From Caulobacter radicis (lineage in GTDB: Bacteria > Pseudomonadota > Alphaproteobacteria > Caulobacterales > Caulobacteraceae): a stretch of 64,000 nt of DNA. Under the pieces are notes generated by a model. The model had not been told where the DNA came from. It worked only from the letters and a program-made list of their open reading frames with translations, and did not search any database. How positions within the stretch are numbered: position 1 is the stretch's first letter; every line of letters starts with the position of its first letter. The position numbers and the translations under genes are program-made. Of this stretch, positions 1 to 8,966 are shown in pieces. The stretch spans positions 188,358-252,357 of the forward strand of contig NZ_QDKO01000043.1 in assembly GCF_003094615.1 (NCBI RefSeq). Reading direction: 5' to 3'.

Positions 1-220
1 CGGCCCTGCTCACGCAGCTCCGGCGGCCCCGCTCGATCGCATCCACGTCGCCGCTTCGGGCCGGATCCTTGCGACGGGACTGTTTGAGTGTACGGCGGGT
101 TTCAGCGTGTCTGATCGGCGAGGCTGAGAAAGTTGCAAGCGGCTGGATTAGTTCAGAAGTTTTCGACCAACGCCGGGGATCCACGCTGCTCTATCCCCGT
201 CCGGTCCACAAATCCGCCCA
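1..220. other. Non-coding stretch, nothing recognised
   Basis: No frame here looks like a real gene. The long plus-strand open frame that crosses it runs antisense to tpiA and is a GC-bias artefact. Together with the inverted repeat that follows, the whole stretch up to the tpiA stop codon at 336 appears non-coding. The window may start just beyond the end of another gene. Confidence 0.5.
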
Positions 221-306
221 ATCCCCGCGAAAGCGGGGACCCAGGCTTCTTCTGAAACGCGTGGCGCTCGACGATAAAACACCTGGGTCCCCGCTTTCGC
301 GGGGAT
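221..306. repeat. Inverted repeat with two self-complementary 25-nt arms
   Basis: The arms at 221-245 and 282-306 are perfect reverse complements over 25 nt. Each arm also holds its own hairpin, CCCCGC-GAAA-GCGGGG, followed by GACCCAGG. The structure lies 30 bp beyond the tpiA stop and could act as a terminator for the minus strand. The arm core GGGACCCAGG recurs in the repeat at 28149-28302, which suggests a dispersed family of intergenic palindromic elements rather than a site specific to tpiA. Confidence 0.85.
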
Positions 307-335
307 TTTACGGGGTGGGGCAGCCGGCCCGGACC

Positions 336-1097
336 TCAAGCCGCCGCGATGATGGCCAGGAAGTCCTTGGCCTTCAGCGAGGCGCCGCCGACCAGGGCGC
401 CGCCGACTTCCGGCGTGGCCAGGATCTCGGCGGCGTTCTCGGGCTTCACCGAGCCGCCGTAGAGAATCGGCACGCTCGCCCCGTGGTCGCCGAAGCGCTC
501 GACCAGCACGGCGCGGATGGCCGCGTGGATGGCGCCGATATCGGCGATGGTCGGGGTCAGGCCCGTGCCGATGGCCCAGACGGGCTCATAGGCGACGGCG
601 AAGGCCTGGCCGGCCAGGTCGTCGGGCAGCGAGTCGCGGGCCTGGCCGGTGACGATCGGTTCGGCCTGGCCGGCCTCGCGCTGGGCCAGGGTCTCGCCCA
701 GGCAGATCACCGGCTCGAGACCGGCGGCCAGGGCGGCCAGCACCTTGGCCGACACTTCCTCACAGGTCTCGTCGTAGCTGCCGCGACGCTCGGAGTGACC
801 CAGAATCACCAACGTCGCGCCGGCGTCGGCCAGCATCGGCGCGGAGATGTCGCCGGTGTAGGCCCCTTGCGGCGCGGCGTGGCAGTCTTGCCCCCCGACG
901 ATCACCGACTCGCCCGAAAGCGCCTCGGACATGCGGTGCAGCAAGGTGGCGGGCGGACAGATGGCGACACGCGCCGCGGGCGGGGTTTGCGCCACCGCGG
1001 CGGCCACGGCTCTGGCCTCGTCGAGCGAAGCCTCAAGGCCGAACATCTTCCAGTTCCCGGCGATCAACGGCCGGGGCGTCGTAAGAGAAACGGTCAT
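336..1097 (-). CDS. tpiA: Triosephosphate isomerase
   Basis: Interconverts dihydroxyacetone phosphate and glyceraldehyde 3-phosphate in cytoplasmic glycolysis and gluconeogenesis. The 253 residues match the usual single TIM-barrel length. GNWKM gives the substrate-binding Lys17, GHSERR the electrophile His101, and AYEPVWAIGTG the catalytic base Glu171. The phosphate-binding YGGSV loop is near residue 213. All key residues are intact. It is transcribed away from the foldase gene at 1264, with 166 bp between the two starts, so both promoters should lie there. A strong inverted repeat follows its 3' end. Confidence 0.97.
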   Translation of the reverse strand: MTVSLTTPRPLIAGNWKMFGLEASLDEARAVAAAVAQTPPAARVAICPPATLLHRMSEALSGESVIVGGQDCHAAPQGAYTGDISAPMLADAGATLVILGHSERRGSYDETCEEVSAKVLAALAAGLEPVICLGETLAQREAGQAEPIVTGQARDSLPDDLAGQAFAVAYEPVWAIGTGLTPTIADIGAIHAAIRAVLVERFGDHGASVPILYGGSVKPENAAEILATPEVGGALVGGASLKAKDFLAIIAAA

Positions 1098-1263
1098 GAG
1101 GAGGCTTTGGGGACGCGCTCCCTTGGTAAGTCAAGTCCGCTTCGGCTTGCTCACGCACCTTGGCCTCTACTATACCCGCTTGCTCGCATCGGATGCGTCG
1201 CCCCAGGGCGGTCGCCCACGCGCACGCAATTGGGCGGAATCGAAGAAGGTAGTTTCAAACGTC

Positions 1264-3234
1264 ATGCTCGCCGGCTTTCGCTCTTTCGCCAAATCGCCCT
1301 TCGCGATCGTCCTGTTCGCCCTGCTGATCGTCAGCTTCGCGATCTTCGGGATCAGCGACGTCTTCAGCCGCCCCAGCACCAACAAGGTGATCGAGGTCGG
1401 CTCGCGCTCGGTTTCGCCCGAGGACTTCAAGACGCGCTTCGACAACTACCGCAACCAGCTGCAGCAGCAGGGCCAGACCCTGACGCCGGACGAAGCCGTC
1501 CAGCGCGGCGTCGACCGCGGCATGCTCCAGGAGCTGGCGCTGCAGGAATCGATGGCCGAGCTGATCAAGAAGATGGGCGTGCGCCCGTCCGAGACCCTGG
1601 TCGGCGAGGTGCTGCACAAGCAGCTGAGCCAGCTGCCGCCCGGCACGCGCCCGTTCGACCCGGTGACCGGCAAGTTCGACAAGCAGATGTACCAGCGCCT
1701 GCTGGCCGACAACGGTATGACCCCGGCCGGCTACGAGGCCTCGCTGCGCGACGAGATCGCCCAGTCGCAGTTCTACGCCAGCGTCGCCAACGGCCTGCGC
1801 ACCCCGCGCATCTATTCGGCCCTGCAGGCGGTCTACGGCCTGGAGAGCCGCGAGCTTTCGGCCTTCGCCATCAACCCGACCAGCGTCGAGCAGCCGGCCG
1901 CGCCGACCGACGCCCAGCTGCAGGCGTTCATGACCGAGAACGCCGCCCGCCTGACGCTGCCCGAGACCCGCGTCCTCTCGGTCGTGCGCTTCAGCGCCAA
2001 GGCCCTGGAGCCGTCGGTGACCGTCGACCCGGCCGAGGTGCAGAAGACCTTCGACTTCCGCAAGGACACCCTGGCCCAGCCGGAAACCCGCTCGCTGGTG
2101 CAGATCGTCGCCCCGGACGCCAAGGCCGCAGCCGCCATCGCCGACCGCCTGCGCAAGGGCGAGGCCCCGGCCAACGTGGCCCAGGCCTACGGCAAGCAGC
2201 CGGTGACGATCCTCGACAAGCCCAAGACCGCCCTGCCCGACCGCAAGGTGGCCGACGCCGCCTTCGCCCTCGCCGAGGGCCAGGTCAGCGCGCCGATCGC
2301 CGGCGAACTGGGCCAGTCGGTCATCAAGGTGCTGAAGATCAACGCCGCCAAGGCCGCCTCGCTGGACGCCGCGCGCCCGCAGATCGAAGCCGACCTGCGC
2401 GTCCAGGCCGCCCAGTCCAAGGCCTATGACCAGACCCAGGCCTTCCAGGACGCCCGCGACGCCGGCGCCAACGTCGTCGACGCCGCCGGCAAGGCCGGCG
2501 CCCTGGTGGTCACGACCGCCCCGCTCACCGCGCAAGGCACGGACCTCGGCGGCCAGCCGGCCGCGGGCCTGACCCCCGACGTGCTGAAGGCCGCCTTCGC
2601 CCTGCCGGCCGGCGGCGAGAGCGACCTGATCGAAGCGGGCAAGGGCGAATACTTCGCCGTCCGCGTCGAAAAGGTGAACAAGTCCGCCCTGCCCCCGCTG
2701 GCCGAGGTCCGCGCGCCGCTCGCCCAGCAGTGGATGATCAACGAACTGGTCAAGCGCCTGAAGGCCAAGGCCGACGAACTGGCCGTCCGCGTCCGCAAGG
2801 GCGAATCGATGGAAGCCGTCGCCGCCTCGGCCAACGCCAAGGTCATGAAGGTCCAGGGCCTGTCGCGCGAGAACGCCCAGCAGCACCAGGCCCTGGGCCG
2901 CGACCTGCTGATCGCCTCGTTCAACGCCAAGCCCGGCGAGGTCTTCGCCGCCCGCGCGCCGCAGGTCGGCTACGTGGTCGGCCGCATCGACTCCGTCCGC
3001 GCCGGCGACAACGCCGAGATCGCCCGCGCCACCGAGACCATGCGCCCGCAGACCAGCATGGCCTACATGCGCGACATCGGTCAGGCCGGCCGCACGGCCG
3101 CCCGCGACAAGCTGAAGCCGAAGCTGAACCTGAATCTGGCTCGCCAGGCCATCGGCGTCGACACCGAGGCCCTGGCCAAGGCCGAGAAGGACGGCGCGGC
3201 CAAGGGCGGCGCCAAGAAGGCCGCGGCTCAATGA
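1264..3234 (+). CDS. PpiD-like periplasmic peptidyl-prolyl isomerase / foldase
   Basis: A 656-residue membrane-anchored foldase of the SurA/PpiD type. The start at 1264 puts one hydrophobic anchor at about residues 12-30, followed by a SurA-N-like helical region rich in Gln and Leu, and then a parvulin-like (PpiC) segment around residues 270-360. The rest is periplasmic and ends in a Lys/Ala-rich tail. An upstream in-frame extension is open to 931 but runs antisense to tpiA and lacks the signal-anchor pattern, so it is rejected. The stop codon overlaps the trpE start (ATGA), so the two genes are translationally coupled. A PpiD-like gene beside trp genes is a recurrent alphaproteobacterial arrangement. 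The expected role is folding of outer-membrane proteins; in vivo substrates cannot be read from sequence. Confidence 0.88.
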   Translation: MLAGFRSFAKSPFAIVLFALLIVSFAIFGISDVFSRPSTNKVIEVGSRSVSPEDFKTRFDNYRNQLQQQGQTLTPDEAVQRGVDRGMLQELALQESMAELIKKMGVRPSETLVGEVLHKQLSQLPPGTRPFDPVTGKFDKQMYQRLLADNGMTPAGYEASLRDEIAQSQFYASVANGLRTPRIYSALQAVYGLESRELSAFAINPTSVEQPAAPTDAQLQAFMTENAARLTLPETRVLSVVRFSAKALEPSVTVDPAEVQKTFDFRKDTLAQPETRSLVQIVAPDAKAAAAIADRLRKGEAPANVAQAYGKQPVTILDKPKTALPDRKVADAAFALAEGQVSAPIAGELGQSVIKVLKINAAKAASLDAARPQIEADLRVQAAQSKAYDQTQAFQDARDAGANVVDAAGKAGALVVTTAPLTAQGTDLGGQPAAGLTPDVLKAAFALPAGGESDLIEAGKGEYFAVRVEKVNKSALPPLAEVRAPLAQQWMINELVKRLKAKADELAVRVRKGESMEAVAASANAKVMKVQGLSRENAQQHQALGRDLLIASFNAKPGEVFAARAPQVGYVVGRIDSVRAGDNAEIARATETMRPQTSMAYMRDIGQAGRTAARDKLKPKLNLNLARQAIGVDTEALAKAEKDGAAKGGAKKAAAQ

Positions 3235-4766
3235 GCCTGGAGCCCGGCTTCGACGCCTTCGCGGCCGGCTACGACGCCGGCCTTCCGCAGCTGGTCTGGA
3301 CGCGGCTGATCGACGATCTGGAGACCCCGGTCTCGGCCTATCTGAAGATCGGCCACGGCCGCCCCTACGCCTTCCTGTTCGAAAGCGTCGAGGGCGGCGC
3401 CTGGCGCGGCCGCTACTCGATCGTTGCCATGAAGCCCGACGTCGTCTGGCGCTGCCGCGGCGACAAGGCCGAGATCGCGCGTGGCGACGACATCGCCGCC
3501 GGCAAGTTCGCTCCGCTGGAAGGCGGCGCCCTGGACAGCCTGCGCGACCTGATCGCCCAGTCGAAGATGGACCTGCCGGCCGGCCTGCCGCCGATGGCGG
3601 CGGGGATCTTCGGCGCGCTGGGCTACGACACCGTGCGCCTGGTCGAGAAGCTGCCGGACATCAATCCGGACGCGCTGGGCCTGCCCGACGGCATCATGAC
3701 CCGGCCCTCGATCGTGGCCGTGTTCGACGCCATCGCCCAGGAGATCATCCTGACTACGACGGCGCGACCGGCGCCCGGCGTGTCGGCAAAGGAAGCCTAT
3801 GCGGCCGCCCGTGAGCGCATCGAGACGGTGATGGCTGACCTGCGCCGTCCGCTGGCCCACGACGCGCCTCGCGCGCCCCAGGGCCCGATGGAGTTCACCA
3901 CCCCGGTCAGCCGCGAGGACTATCGCGAGGTCGTCGAGAAGGCCAAGGAGTACATCCGGGCCGGCGACATCTTCCAGGTGGTGCCCAGCCATCGCTTCCG
4001 GGCTCCCTTCGGCCTGGACGCCTTCGCCCTCTACCGCTCGCTGCGTCGGACCAACCCGTCGCCGTTCCTGTTCTTCCTGGACCTGGACGGCTTCAACCTG
4101 GTGGGTTCCAGCCCCGAGATCCTGGTGCGCCTGCGCGACGGCAAGATCACCATCCGCCCGATCGCCGGCACCCGCCCGCGCGGCGCCACGCCGCAAGAAG
4201 ACCTGGCGCTGGAGAAGGAACTGCTGGCCGACCCGAAGGAGCGGTCCGAGCACCTGATGCTGCTGGACCTGGGCCGCAACGACGTGGGCCGCGTGGCCAT
4301 GCTGGGCCAGACAGGCTCGAACGAGAAGCCCAAGGCCGGCAAGCACGCCAATGTGCGGGTGACCGACAGCTTCACGATCGAGCGCTACAGCCACGTGATG
4401 CACATCGTCTCGAACGTCGAGGGCGACGCGCCCACGAACGTCGATCCGGTCGACGTGCTGATGGCCGCCCTGCCCGCCGGCACGCTGTCGGGCGCGCCCA
4501 AGGTGCGGGCCATGGAGATCATCGACGAACTGGAAGTCGAGAAGCGCGGCATCGGCTACGCCGGCGCAGTGGGCTACATCGGCGCCGACGGCTCGGTGGA
4601 CACCTGCATCGTGCTGCGCACGGCCCTGGTCAAGGACGGCATGATGTACGTCCAGGCCGGCGGCGGCGTGGTGGCCGACAGCGACCCGGACGCCGAGTAC
4701 GACGAGACCCTGCACAAGTCCCGCGCCCTCAAGCGCGCCGCCGAGGAAGCCTGGCGCTTCGCCTGA
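3231..4766 (+). CDS. trpE: Anthranilate synthase component I
   Basis: Makes anthranilate from chorismate with ammonia supplied by TrpG, the first committed step of tryptophan synthesis. The 511 residues have the normal two-part layout. An N-terminal feedback domain carries an LFES motif at 49-52, corresponding to the LLES tryptophan-binding motif. The C-terminal chorismate-binding domain contains GTRPRGAT, LDLGRNDVGRV and GTLSGAPK. Catalytic motifs appear intact. The start overlaps the foldase stop by 4 nt. The glutaminase partner trpG lies about 2.6 kb downstream, beyond an oppositely oriented oxidase, so the synthase subunits are not in one operon. No Trp-rich leader peptide is possible here because the upstream gene overlaps. 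Confidence 0.96.
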   Translation: MSLEPGFDAFAAGYDAGLPQLVWTRLIDDLETPVSAYLKIGHGRPYAFLFESVEGGAWRGRYSIVAMKPDVVWRCRGDKAEIARGDDIAAGKFAPLEGGALDSLRDLIAQSKMDLPAGLPPMAAGIFGALGYDTVRLVEKLPDINPDALGLPDGIMTRPSIVAVFDAIAQEIILTTTARPAPGVSAKEAYAAARERIETVMADLRRPLAHDAPRAPQGPMEFTTPVSREDYREVVEKAKEYIRAGDIFQVVPSHRFRAPFGLDAFALYRSLRRTNPSPFLFFLDLDGFNLVGSSPEILVRLRDGKITIRPIAGTRPRGATPQEDLALEKELLADPKERSEHLMLLDLGRNDVGRVAMLGQTGSNEKPKAGKHANVRVTDSFTIERYSHVMHIVSNVEGDAPTNVDPVDVLMAALPAGTLSGAPKVRAMEIIDELEVEKRGIGYAGAVGYIGADGSVDTCIVLRTALVKDGMMYVQAGGGVVADSDPDAEYDETLHKSRALKRAAEEAWRFA

Positions 4767-4790
4767 GGCCGCCAGAGCGGAAAAGAAGAA

Positions 4791-4812
4791 GGGGCGGCCG
4801 ATCGGCCGCCCC
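4791..4812. terminator. Bidirectional terminator-like palindrome between trpE and the multicopper oxidase gene
   Basis: A perfect 22-nt palindrome with arms GGGGCGGCCGA / TCGGCCGCCCC. TTTGTCGTTT follows on the plus strand, and on the minus strand the run ahead reads TTCTTCTTTTCC. It sits between two convergent genes that end at 4766 and 4821 and can serve both. Confidence 0.75.
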
Positions 4813-4820
4813 TTTGTCGT

Positions 4821-6863
4821 TTAGTGGCCAGTGTGGGGCCGGGCCGCGCCTTCGGGACCCACGGCGTCGGTCAGGCCGTGACCCAGCGCCATCGGCTTGC
4901 CGTCGGGACCGCGGTCGGCGATGCGGACCATCTCCATCATGCCGGCGTCCTCGTGGTTGAGGATGTGGCAGTGCAGGACGAAGTCGCCGATGTAGCGCGC
5001 GTAGTGGCTGCGCACGTTCACCTTGACGCCCGGCTCGACGAAGACGGTGTCCTTGAACACGCCCTTCATGCCGAAATACTGCGAGCCGGCCTGCTGGGTC
5101 AGGTCCGCGCCGTCCTTGTCGATCACCGACTCGACCTCGAACGGATTGACGTGGATGTGGAACGGGTGGCCGACGTCGTCGGTCTCCAGCGTCCAGCGGT
5201 CGGTGTCGCCCAGCACCAGGGTGCGCGAGAAGTCGTCCGGATCGAAGCGGCGGATGGTGTCCACCGTGCGGCCCACGCCCGGCCCGGTCTTGCCGCCCGG
5301 CTTGGTCGGCTTGCCCTTGCTGAGCGAGAAGATCAGCGGCTGGTCATGGTCGATTTTGGCCTGCAGCAGGCTGGCGTGCGGCTTGAAGGCGGCCAGCGAC
5401 AAGTCGCGCTCCAGGCCGACCACGACGCTCTCGGCCAGGGCCGGATCGGTGATCGGCAGGTTGCGGGCGGCCTCGACCAGCAGTGTCTTGACCTGGTCGC
5501 GCGGCGTGGCGGCCTTGGGCTGGCCGGCGACGACGTCGACGAGGAACAGAAGCTGACGACGGTCGGAACTGCCCTCGATGGCGTCCTTCTTCACGTCGAC
5601 CTGCTCGTCGATCACGCAGTAGGAGCCGGCCTCGGGGAAGCTGACCAGGATGTCGCTGCGATAGCCGGGCTGCAGCACCGTCGAGGTCCGCTCCAGCACC
5701 GCATCGCGGGTCAGGCCGTCGGCGGCGATCTCGAACTGGGCGACGGCCTGGCTGGAGGGCGCGCATTCCTTGGCGATCAGGGCGTCCTGCGAGATGGCGC
5801 CGGCCTTGGCGATGGCCTCCAGCGACTTCTTGCCGGTGCGCTTGCGGATCGAGACCTTCACGGTGTCGGCGACGCCGCCGTGGATGAAGCGCCAGCGCTC
5901 TGGCGCGCCGGCCACGGCCTTCTGCTCGAGCAGCTCGACGGTGGCGCCGTTGACCGTGGTGAAGCGGCCCGAGGTCTTCCAGCGCGGACCGCCGAACAGG
6001 TCGTAGCCGTCGAGCTTGCCGACCTCGCCCTTGTCGCAGCGCCAGGTGCCGTCGCCGTTGGTCTTGGGTTTGCCGTCCGCGCCGCGACAGGCGTACTGGA
6101 TCTGCTGCAGCACGAAGACGTGGTCGGGCGCCTTGCGCAGCAAGAGGTCGACATCGCCGGGGATCACGGCCTTGGTCTCCGCGTCGACGCGCGGCAGGCG
6201 GTCGCCCTTGATCACCAGGGCCCCGGCCAGGCCGCTGGCCACCTGGATCGCCGTCGAGCCGTGGACGTGCGGGTGGTACCAGAAGGTGCCGGCCGGGTGG
6301 TCGCCGGGGATGTTGTACTCGTACTCGTAGGTGAAGTCGGGGTTGGGCGGCAGTTGGCGCAGCACGTTGTCGCTGATGCCGGCCGGGCTGACCCACAGGC
6401 CGTGGCTGTGCAGGTTGGTGGTGTTGAAGCAGTGCGGGACGTTGATGTCCTCGGGGTGGCCCGGGCAGTTGGCCTCGGCCGGCAGCAGGTTGCGGATCTT
6501 GACCCGCACGGTCTGGCCGGGCCGCGAGACCAGGGTCGGGGCGACGTACGGGCGGCCGGGCTCGGCCGGATGCAGGGCGTCGCGATAGGCCCGCAGCTCC
6601 ACGTCGTCGGTCATGCCGCTGTTGGCGTTCCAGATCTTGGACGGCAGCAGCACGACGTCGAGGCGGGCCACGACCTCGTCGCCGGACGGCGGCGGGGCGG
6701 GCAGCTCGCCGAAGATCTCGAGGCGCTCCTCGGGCGTGGCCGCACCGGGCGCCACGGTGGTCAGGACCGGCGGATCCGAGAACGGCGCGTCCTGGGCCGC
6801 CGCCGTCCCCGCCATGAAGCCCAGGGCGACGGCCGCGCCGCCCAGCAATCCGAGTTTTCGCAT
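4821..6863 (-). CDS. Periplasmic multicopper oxidase
   Basis: A 680-residue exported cupredoxin-fold oxidase that couples oxidation of a substrate (metal ion, phenol or similar) to four-electron reduction of oxygen. It has a signal peptide with AAAQ at residues 21-24. All four copper-ligand motifs are present: HSHG at 152-155, HPHVH at 197-201, HPFHIH at 566-571, and HCHILNHEDAGMM from 631 with the type-1 Cys and axial Met. The 360-residue spacer between the second and third motifs is longer than in small laccases and fits a three-domain enzyme. No Met-rich CueO-type segment is evident, so copper resistance is only one possible role. It is transcribed opposite to the flanking trp genes and interrupts them. 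Confidence 0.9.
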   Translation of the reverse strand: MRKLGLLGGAAVALGFMAGTAAAQDAPFSDPPVLTTVAPGAATPEERLEIFGELPAPPPSGDEVVARLDVVLLPSKIWNANSGMTDDVELRAYRDALHPAEPGRPYVAPTLVSRPGQTVRVKIRNLLPAEANCPGHPEDINVPHCFNTTNLHSHGLWVSPAGISDNVLRQLPPNPDFTYEYEYNIPGDHPAGTFWYHPHVHGSTAIQVASGLAGALVIKGDRLPRVDAETKAVIPGDVDLLLRKAPDHVFVLQQIQYACRGADGKPKTNGDGTWRCDKGEVGKLDGYDLFGGPRWKTSGRFTTVNGATVELLEQKAVAGAPERWRFIHGGVADTVKVSIRKRTGKKSLEAIAKAGAISQDALIAKECAPSSQAVAQFEIAADGLTRDAVLERTSTVLQPGYRSDILVSFPEAGSYCVIDEQVDVKKDAIEGSSDRRQLLFLVDVVAGQPKAATPRDQVKTLLVEAARNLPITDPALAESVVVGLERDLSLAAFKPHASLLQAKIDHDQPLIFSLSKGKPTKPGGKTGPGVGRTVDTIRRFDPDDFSRTLVLGDTDRWTLETDDVGHPFHIHVNPFEVESVIDKDGADLTQQAGSQYFGMKGVFKDTVFVEPGVKVNVRSHYARYIGDFVLHCHILNHEDAGMMEMVRIADRGPDGKPMALGHGLTDAVGPEGAARPHTGH

Positions 6864-6969
6864 GAAGCACCCCCTGCGTCCGAAAATCGCCGGAGGGTGA
6901 GAGCACCGCCAGAGTCGTTCAAGTTGAATTCACAACCCTAGGAACTCATTTTGGGCGGGTGCGCGCCGG

Positions 6970-7176
6970 TCAGTCGCCCAGGCGCTCCTTGGGCAGGTGC
7001 TGGGTGGTCAGCGGCGGGGCCAGGACCATCACCGTCGCGAAGCTGACCGCGGCCACGGCGGCGAAGGCGGCGGCCAGCAGCACCGGCAGCATCTTCTGGC
7101 GCCGGCGCGGCGCGCGCAGCAGCGCACGGGCGTAGGCGATGGCGGCGGTGTCGATGGCGGAATCAGCGACGGACAT
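6970..7176 (-). CDS. Small single-pass membrane protein, function unknown
   Basis: A 68-residue open frame. The N-terminal 30 residues are polar and basic (RAPRRRQK), followed by one hydrophobic segment at about 29-54 and a short polar tail. This pattern is plausible for a small inner-membrane protein and its third-position GC fits coding use. It lies 106 bp upstream of the oxidase gene on the same strand. I do not recognise a family. It could also be a chance frame in the trpG upstream region. Confidence 0.5.
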   Translation of the reverse strand: MSVADSAIDTAAIAYARALLRAPRRRQKMLPVLLAAAFAAVAAVSFATVMVLAPPLTTQHLPKERLGD

Positions 7177-7274
7177 GCGGGAAATTTCGCCTCTTCGCGC
7201 CCCGGTGGCAACGGATCGGCGGCGCGGCGCTTCGCCGCTGGGCGCTTTCCCAGAAAAACTCTTTCCGTAAAGGG

Positions 7275-7305
7275 ATGACGCGCCGCCCCCGACCGGACTA
7301 GAAGC
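7275..7305 (+). promoter_or_regulatory. Possible vegetative promoter for trpGDC
   Basis: ATGACG at 7275-7280 and GACTAGAAGC at 7296-7305 resemble the Caulobacter housekeeping pattern (TTGaCgS, then GCTANAWC). The spacing of 15 bp is slightly long. The pair sits about 20 bp upstream of the trpG start. The call rests on pattern only. Confidence 0.3.
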
Positions 7306-7325
7306 GACACCTGAAAGGCGGCGTC

Positions 7326-7922
7326 ATGATCCTGGTCATCGATAACTACGACAGCTTCACCTACAACCTCGTTCATTACCTGAACGAGCTGGGGGCCGAG
7401 ACGGTCGTCCATCGCAACGACGATCTGACGGTGCAGGAGGCCCTGGGCCTGAAGCCGCAGGCCGTGCTGCTGTCGCCGGGCCCCAAGGCCCCCGACCAGG
7501 CCGGCATCTGCCTGCCGCTGCTGCGCGGCGCCCCCGACGACCTGGCGATCCTGGGCGTCTGCCTGGGCCACCAGGCCATCGGCCAAGCCTACGGTGGCGA
7601 GGTGATCCGGGCGAAAGAGGTCATGCACGGCAAGACCAGCCCGATCCGCCACGCCAATACAGGCATCTTCAAGGACCTGCCCGACCCGTTCACGGCCACG
7701 CGCTATCACAGCCTGGCGGTGCGCCGCGAGACCCTGCCGGAAGAGCTGGAAGTCACCGCCTGGACCGCCGACGGCGAGATCATGGGCGTGCAGCACAAGA
7801 CGCGGCCGGTGCACGGCGTGCAGTTCCACCCCGAATCCATCGCCACCGAGGGCGGCCACCAGTTGCTGGCCAACTTCCTCGACCTGGCCGGCGTGCGCCG
7901 CGACGCCCAGATCTGGGTCTAG
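7326..7922 (+). CDS. trpG: Anthranilate synthase component II (glutamine amidotransferase)
   Basis: Hydrolyses glutamine and passes ammonia to TrpE. The 198 residues match a stand-alone class I amidotransferase. The N-terminus reads MILVIDNYDSFTYN, the nucleophile Cys79 is in GVCLGHQ, and His168/Glu170 are in VQFHPES. All triad residues are intact. GAAAGG lies upstream of the ATG as a ribosome site. It heads a trpG-trpD-trpC operon with 15 bp to trpD. It could also serve a folate (PabA) role, as is known for amphibolic homologues, but the neighbours favour tryptophan synthesis. Confidence 0.95.
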   Translation: MILVIDNYDSFTYNLVHYLNELGAETVVHRNDDLTVQEALGLKPQAVLLSPGPKAPDQAGICLPLLRGAPDDLAILGVCLGHQAIGQAYGGEVIRAKEVMHGKTSPIRHANTGIFKDLPDPFTATRYHSLAVRRETLPEELEVTAWTADGEIMGVQHKTRPVHGVQFHPESIATEGGHQLLANFLDLAGVRRDAQIWV

Positions 7923-7937
7923 GGCGGGGCCAAGACC

Positions 7938-8966
7938 ATGTCCGACGCTTTCAAGCCCCTGCTGGCCAAGCTGGCCGACGGCCAGACCCTTTCGGAAGAC
8001 GACGCCGAGGTCTTCTTCAGCGCCTGCCTGCGCGGCGAGCCGACCCCGGCCCAGGTGGCAGCGGCGGTGACCGCCATGCGCCTGCGCGGCGAGACCGTGG
8101 GCGAGATCGCCGCCTGCGCCCGCGCCATGCGCCGCGCGGCCGTGCACCTGGAGCATCCGTATGACGTGGTCGACGTCTGCGGCACCGGGGGCGATGGCCT
8201 GCACACCCTGAACATCTCCACCGCCGTGGGCTTCGTCGCCGCCGGCGGCGGGCTGAAGGTGGCCAAGCACGGCAACCGCGCGGTGACCTCCAAGTCGGGC
8301 ACCGCCGACGTGCTGGCGGCACTGGGCGTCAATATCGACGCCAGCCTCGCCCAACAGCGCGCCGCGCTGGACAGCGCCGGCATCTGCTTCCTGTTCGCCC
8401 AGTCGCACCACGGGGCGATGAAGCACGTGGCGCCGATCCGCCAGCAGCTGGGCTTCCGCACGATCTTCAACCTGCTGGGTCCGCTGACCAATCCCGCCGG
8501 CGCCAAGCGCCAGGTGGTCGGCGTCTCGGCCCCGCGCTTCGTCGAGCCGATCGCCCGCGCGCTGGGAGCCCTGGGCGCGGAACGCGCCTGGTCGGTGCAC
8601 GGCGGCGGCATGGACGAGCTGACCATCACCGGCGAGACCGAGGTGGCCGAATGGCGCGAGGGGGCGATGCGCCTCTTCACCATCACGCCCGAGGCCGTGG
8701 GCCTGCAGCGCGCCTCGCTGGCCGAGATCACCGGCGGGGATCCCGCCTTCAACGCCGCGGCGCTGACCCGCCTGCTCGACGGCGAGACCGGCGCGTATCG
8801 CGACATCGTGCTGCTCAACGCCGCCGCCGCCTTCCTGGTGGCCGACAAGGTCGAGACCCTGCGCGAAGGCGTGGAGCTGGCTGGCGCCGTGCTCGACGAC
8901 GGCCGCGCCAAGGCCGCCCTCGCCGGCCTCGTGGCCGCCACCAACGCTGAAGCCCTGCCCGCATGA
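7938..8966 (+). CDS. trpD: Anthranilate phosphoribosyltransferase
   Basis: Transfers the phosphoribosyl group of PRPP to anthranilate, the second step of the tryptophan pathway. The 342 residues are typical of the monofunctional enzyme. The PRPP-binding CGTGGD motif is near residue 82, KHGNRAVTS near 112, and the anthranilate-site Asn/Arg region follows. The C-terminal alpha/beta domain is complete. Its stop overlaps the trpC start (ATGA), which indicates coupling. Confidence 0.96.
   Translation: MSDAFKPLLAKLADGQTLSEDDAEVFFSACLRGEPTPAQVAAAVTAMRLRGETVGEIAACARAMRRAAVHLEHPYDVVDVCGTGGDGLHTLNISTAVGFVAAGGGLKVAKHGNRAVTSKSGTADVLAALGVNIDASLAQQRAALDSAGICFLFAQSHHGAMKHVAPIRQQLGFRTIFNLLGPLTNPAGAKRQVVGVSAPRFVEPIARALGALGAERAWSVHGGGMDELTITGETEVAEWREGAMRLFTITPEAVGLQRASLAEITGGDPAFNAAALTRLLDGETGAYRDIVLLNAAAAFLVADKVETLREGVELAGAVLDDGRAKAALAGLVAATNAEALPA

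Noticed and set aside
1255..3231. Long minus-strand open frame opposite the foldase gene
   Set aside because: Composition is Gly/Leu/Arg/His/Asp-rich without any domain, and it is exactly antisense to a gene with clear motifs. High third-position GC leaves antisense frames open.
7260..7275. CTTTCCGTAAAGGG near trpG, similar to CTTTCCGTAAGGG near 32773
   Set aside because: Two short matches with different distances to genes and no other context; probably chance in this window.
7177..7325. Tryptophan attenuator upstream of trpG
   Set aside because: No short frame with clustered Trp codons and no terminator/antiterminator pair was found. trpE cannot have one because it overlaps the preceding gene.
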